Origin: Poseidonibacter ostreae
Lineage (GTDB): Bacteria > Campylobacterota > Campylobacteria > Campylobacterales > Arcobacteraceae
DNA length: 64,000 nt
Assembly: GCF_009208055.1 (NCBI RefSeq)
Contig: NZ_WFKI01000009.1
Location: 12,888-76,887 of the forward strand
Direction of reading: 5' to 3'
This document shows positions 63,528-64,000 of the stretch, one piece after another (within the stretch, counting starts at the first letter, position 1; every line of letters starts with the position of its first letter). A program made the translations under genes and the position numbers. The notes beneath the pieces were generated by a model. The model searched no databases. It worked only from the letters and a program-made list of their open reading frames with translations, and was not told the origin of the DNA.

Positions 63528-63911
63528 TTAATCTCTTCTGATTTTAATCAAAATATTATTCTCTTTATCTCTATGAACAACTTCTTTTTCATTTTTATCA
63601 AATAAGTTTTTTAAAAACATTTCATTATAAGATTTATTCAAATTTTCTCTATTAAATGTTTTTAAATCTTGACATTTAAAAGTACTTTTACAAACTCTAT
63701 TCTCATATATTTTCATATCAAGTACCACCGTACCAGCGGAGAATATTTGAACTTGGGTATAGTCACTATATTTATAAATGAAACCCTTGTCATAGAACTT
63801 CATTTTTGGTGTTTTAATCAAAATCGTTGCACTTGAACTTTGAATTATTTGCTTTGTTGCACATGCTGAAAAAAAGAGTATTACAAGTATAAAAGATATA
63901 ATTACTTTAAT
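63528..63911 (-). CDS. Small lipoprotein, probable AUU start codon
   Basis: I do not recognise the family. The frame from 63911 gives a near-perfect lipoprotein signal peptide (KVIISFILVILFFSACATK, lipobox SAC), but the first codon after the ribosome binding site AAAGGA (spacing six bases) is ATT. No ATG, GTG or TTG stands in frame between the stop at about 63935 and the mature protein; a TTG at 63821 would skip the signal peptide altogether. The mature part of about 110 aa is basic with a Cys pair (RVCKSTFKCQD). An AUU start or a sequence error at one base fits. Confidence 0.72.
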   Translation of the reverse strand: MKVIISFILVILFFSACATKQIIQSSSATILIKTPKMKFYDKGFIYKYSDYTQVQIFSAGTVVLDMKIYENRVCKSTFKCQDLKTFNRENLNKSYNEMFLKNLFDKNEKEVVHRDKENNILIKIRRD

Positions 63912-63939
63912 ATGGAATCCTTTCTCTATAATTTACATT

Positions 63940-63948
63940 ATTATAGCA
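63940..63948 (-). promoter_or_regulatory. Extended -10 promoter of the small lipoprotein gene
   Basis: On the minus strand TGCTATAAT at 63940-63948 is an exact extended -10. It lies 29 bases before the proposed AUU start, which supports initiation there rather than at the internal TTG. Confidence 0.65.
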
Positions 63949-64000
63949 AAGCTTTATAACTTGATTAATAATATTAATAAAAAATGTAATACTTTATTAT

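Noticed and set aside
1..64000. tRNA, rRNA, CRISPR, insertion sequence, integrase or prophage
   Set aside because: Gaps between genes are short and show no cloverleaf, spaced direct repeats or transposase; all large frames are assigned.

Overview
The window is AT-rich bacterial chromosome with tightly packed genes. It looks like a member of the Campylobacterota, most likely Arcobacteraceae. The signs are a 14-gene complex I operon in which nuoE and nuoF are replaced by two unrelated small genes (the arrangement known from Campylobacter), menaquinone synthesis by the futalosine route (mqnD), a recA-eno-FtsB-like-AMIN gene order, short MurB and BioB, and flagellin termini of the group's usual type. 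No rRNA, tRNA, CRISPR array, insertion sequence or prophage is visible. This is mostly core genome with scattered lineage-specific genes.

Layout. 1-4.3 kb: a partial MarC-family membrane gene, a CobT-like phosphoribosyltransferase, dsbD and a convergent pair of single-domain rhodaneses, one cytoplasmic with its cysteine and one exported without it. 4.4-8.8 kb: a Cache-HAMP-degenerate GGDEF-EAL phosphodiesterase, psd, a small Cys-rich protein and mltA. 8.8-12.6 kb: the heat-shock operon hrcA-grpE-dnaK, read leftward from a near-consensus TTGACA-N18-TATAAT promoter with a CIRCE operator just behind it. 12.8-16.0 kb: a TAXI-type TRAP transporter (binding protein plus fused permease) with two strong hairpins between its genes. 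It converges on a response regulator and PAS sensor kinase (16.1-19.4 kb).

19.4-28.8 kb is one leftward run: truA, an LptF/G permease, a prepilin peptidase, uppS, coaBC, glmU, a large ankyrin-repeat protein and a Suv3-like RNA helicase that may have a leaderless mRNA. 28.9-36.3 kb runs rightward: trmA, a very large flagellin (746 aa) behind a leader full of inverted repeats, a 64-aa ORF, recA, eno, an FtsB-like protein and an AMIN-domain protein. 36.3-43.5 kb runs leftward: a Kef-type antiporter, bioB, a YfcE-like phosphoesterase, topA with a Lys/Ala-rich tail, murB, mqnD and a small lytic transglycosylase.

43.6-57.5 kb is the nuo operon (nuoA-D, two replacement genes, nuoG-N). 57.7-64 kb holds an AAA+ ATPase with a small membrane protein, two paralogous Sel1-repeat lipoproteins, nfo, an NDH-2-like flavoprotein and a small lipoprotein that seems to start at AUU.

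How the genes fit together. Complex I without a NADH-oxidising module, an NDH-2-like dehydrogenase and MqnD describe a menaquinone respiratory chain in which NADH and complex I electron input are probably separate; this is an inference from gene content. Envelope building (uppS, glmU, murB, mltA, a second transglycosylase, psd, lptF-like, FtsB-like, AMIN) is strongly represented. The strongest candidates for something undescribed are the flagellin insert and its leader, the AUU-start lipoprotein, the leaderless Suv3-like helicase and the rhodanese pair with a perfect 12-bp palindrome arm over the ribosome binding site. None amounts to a clearly new multi-gene system.
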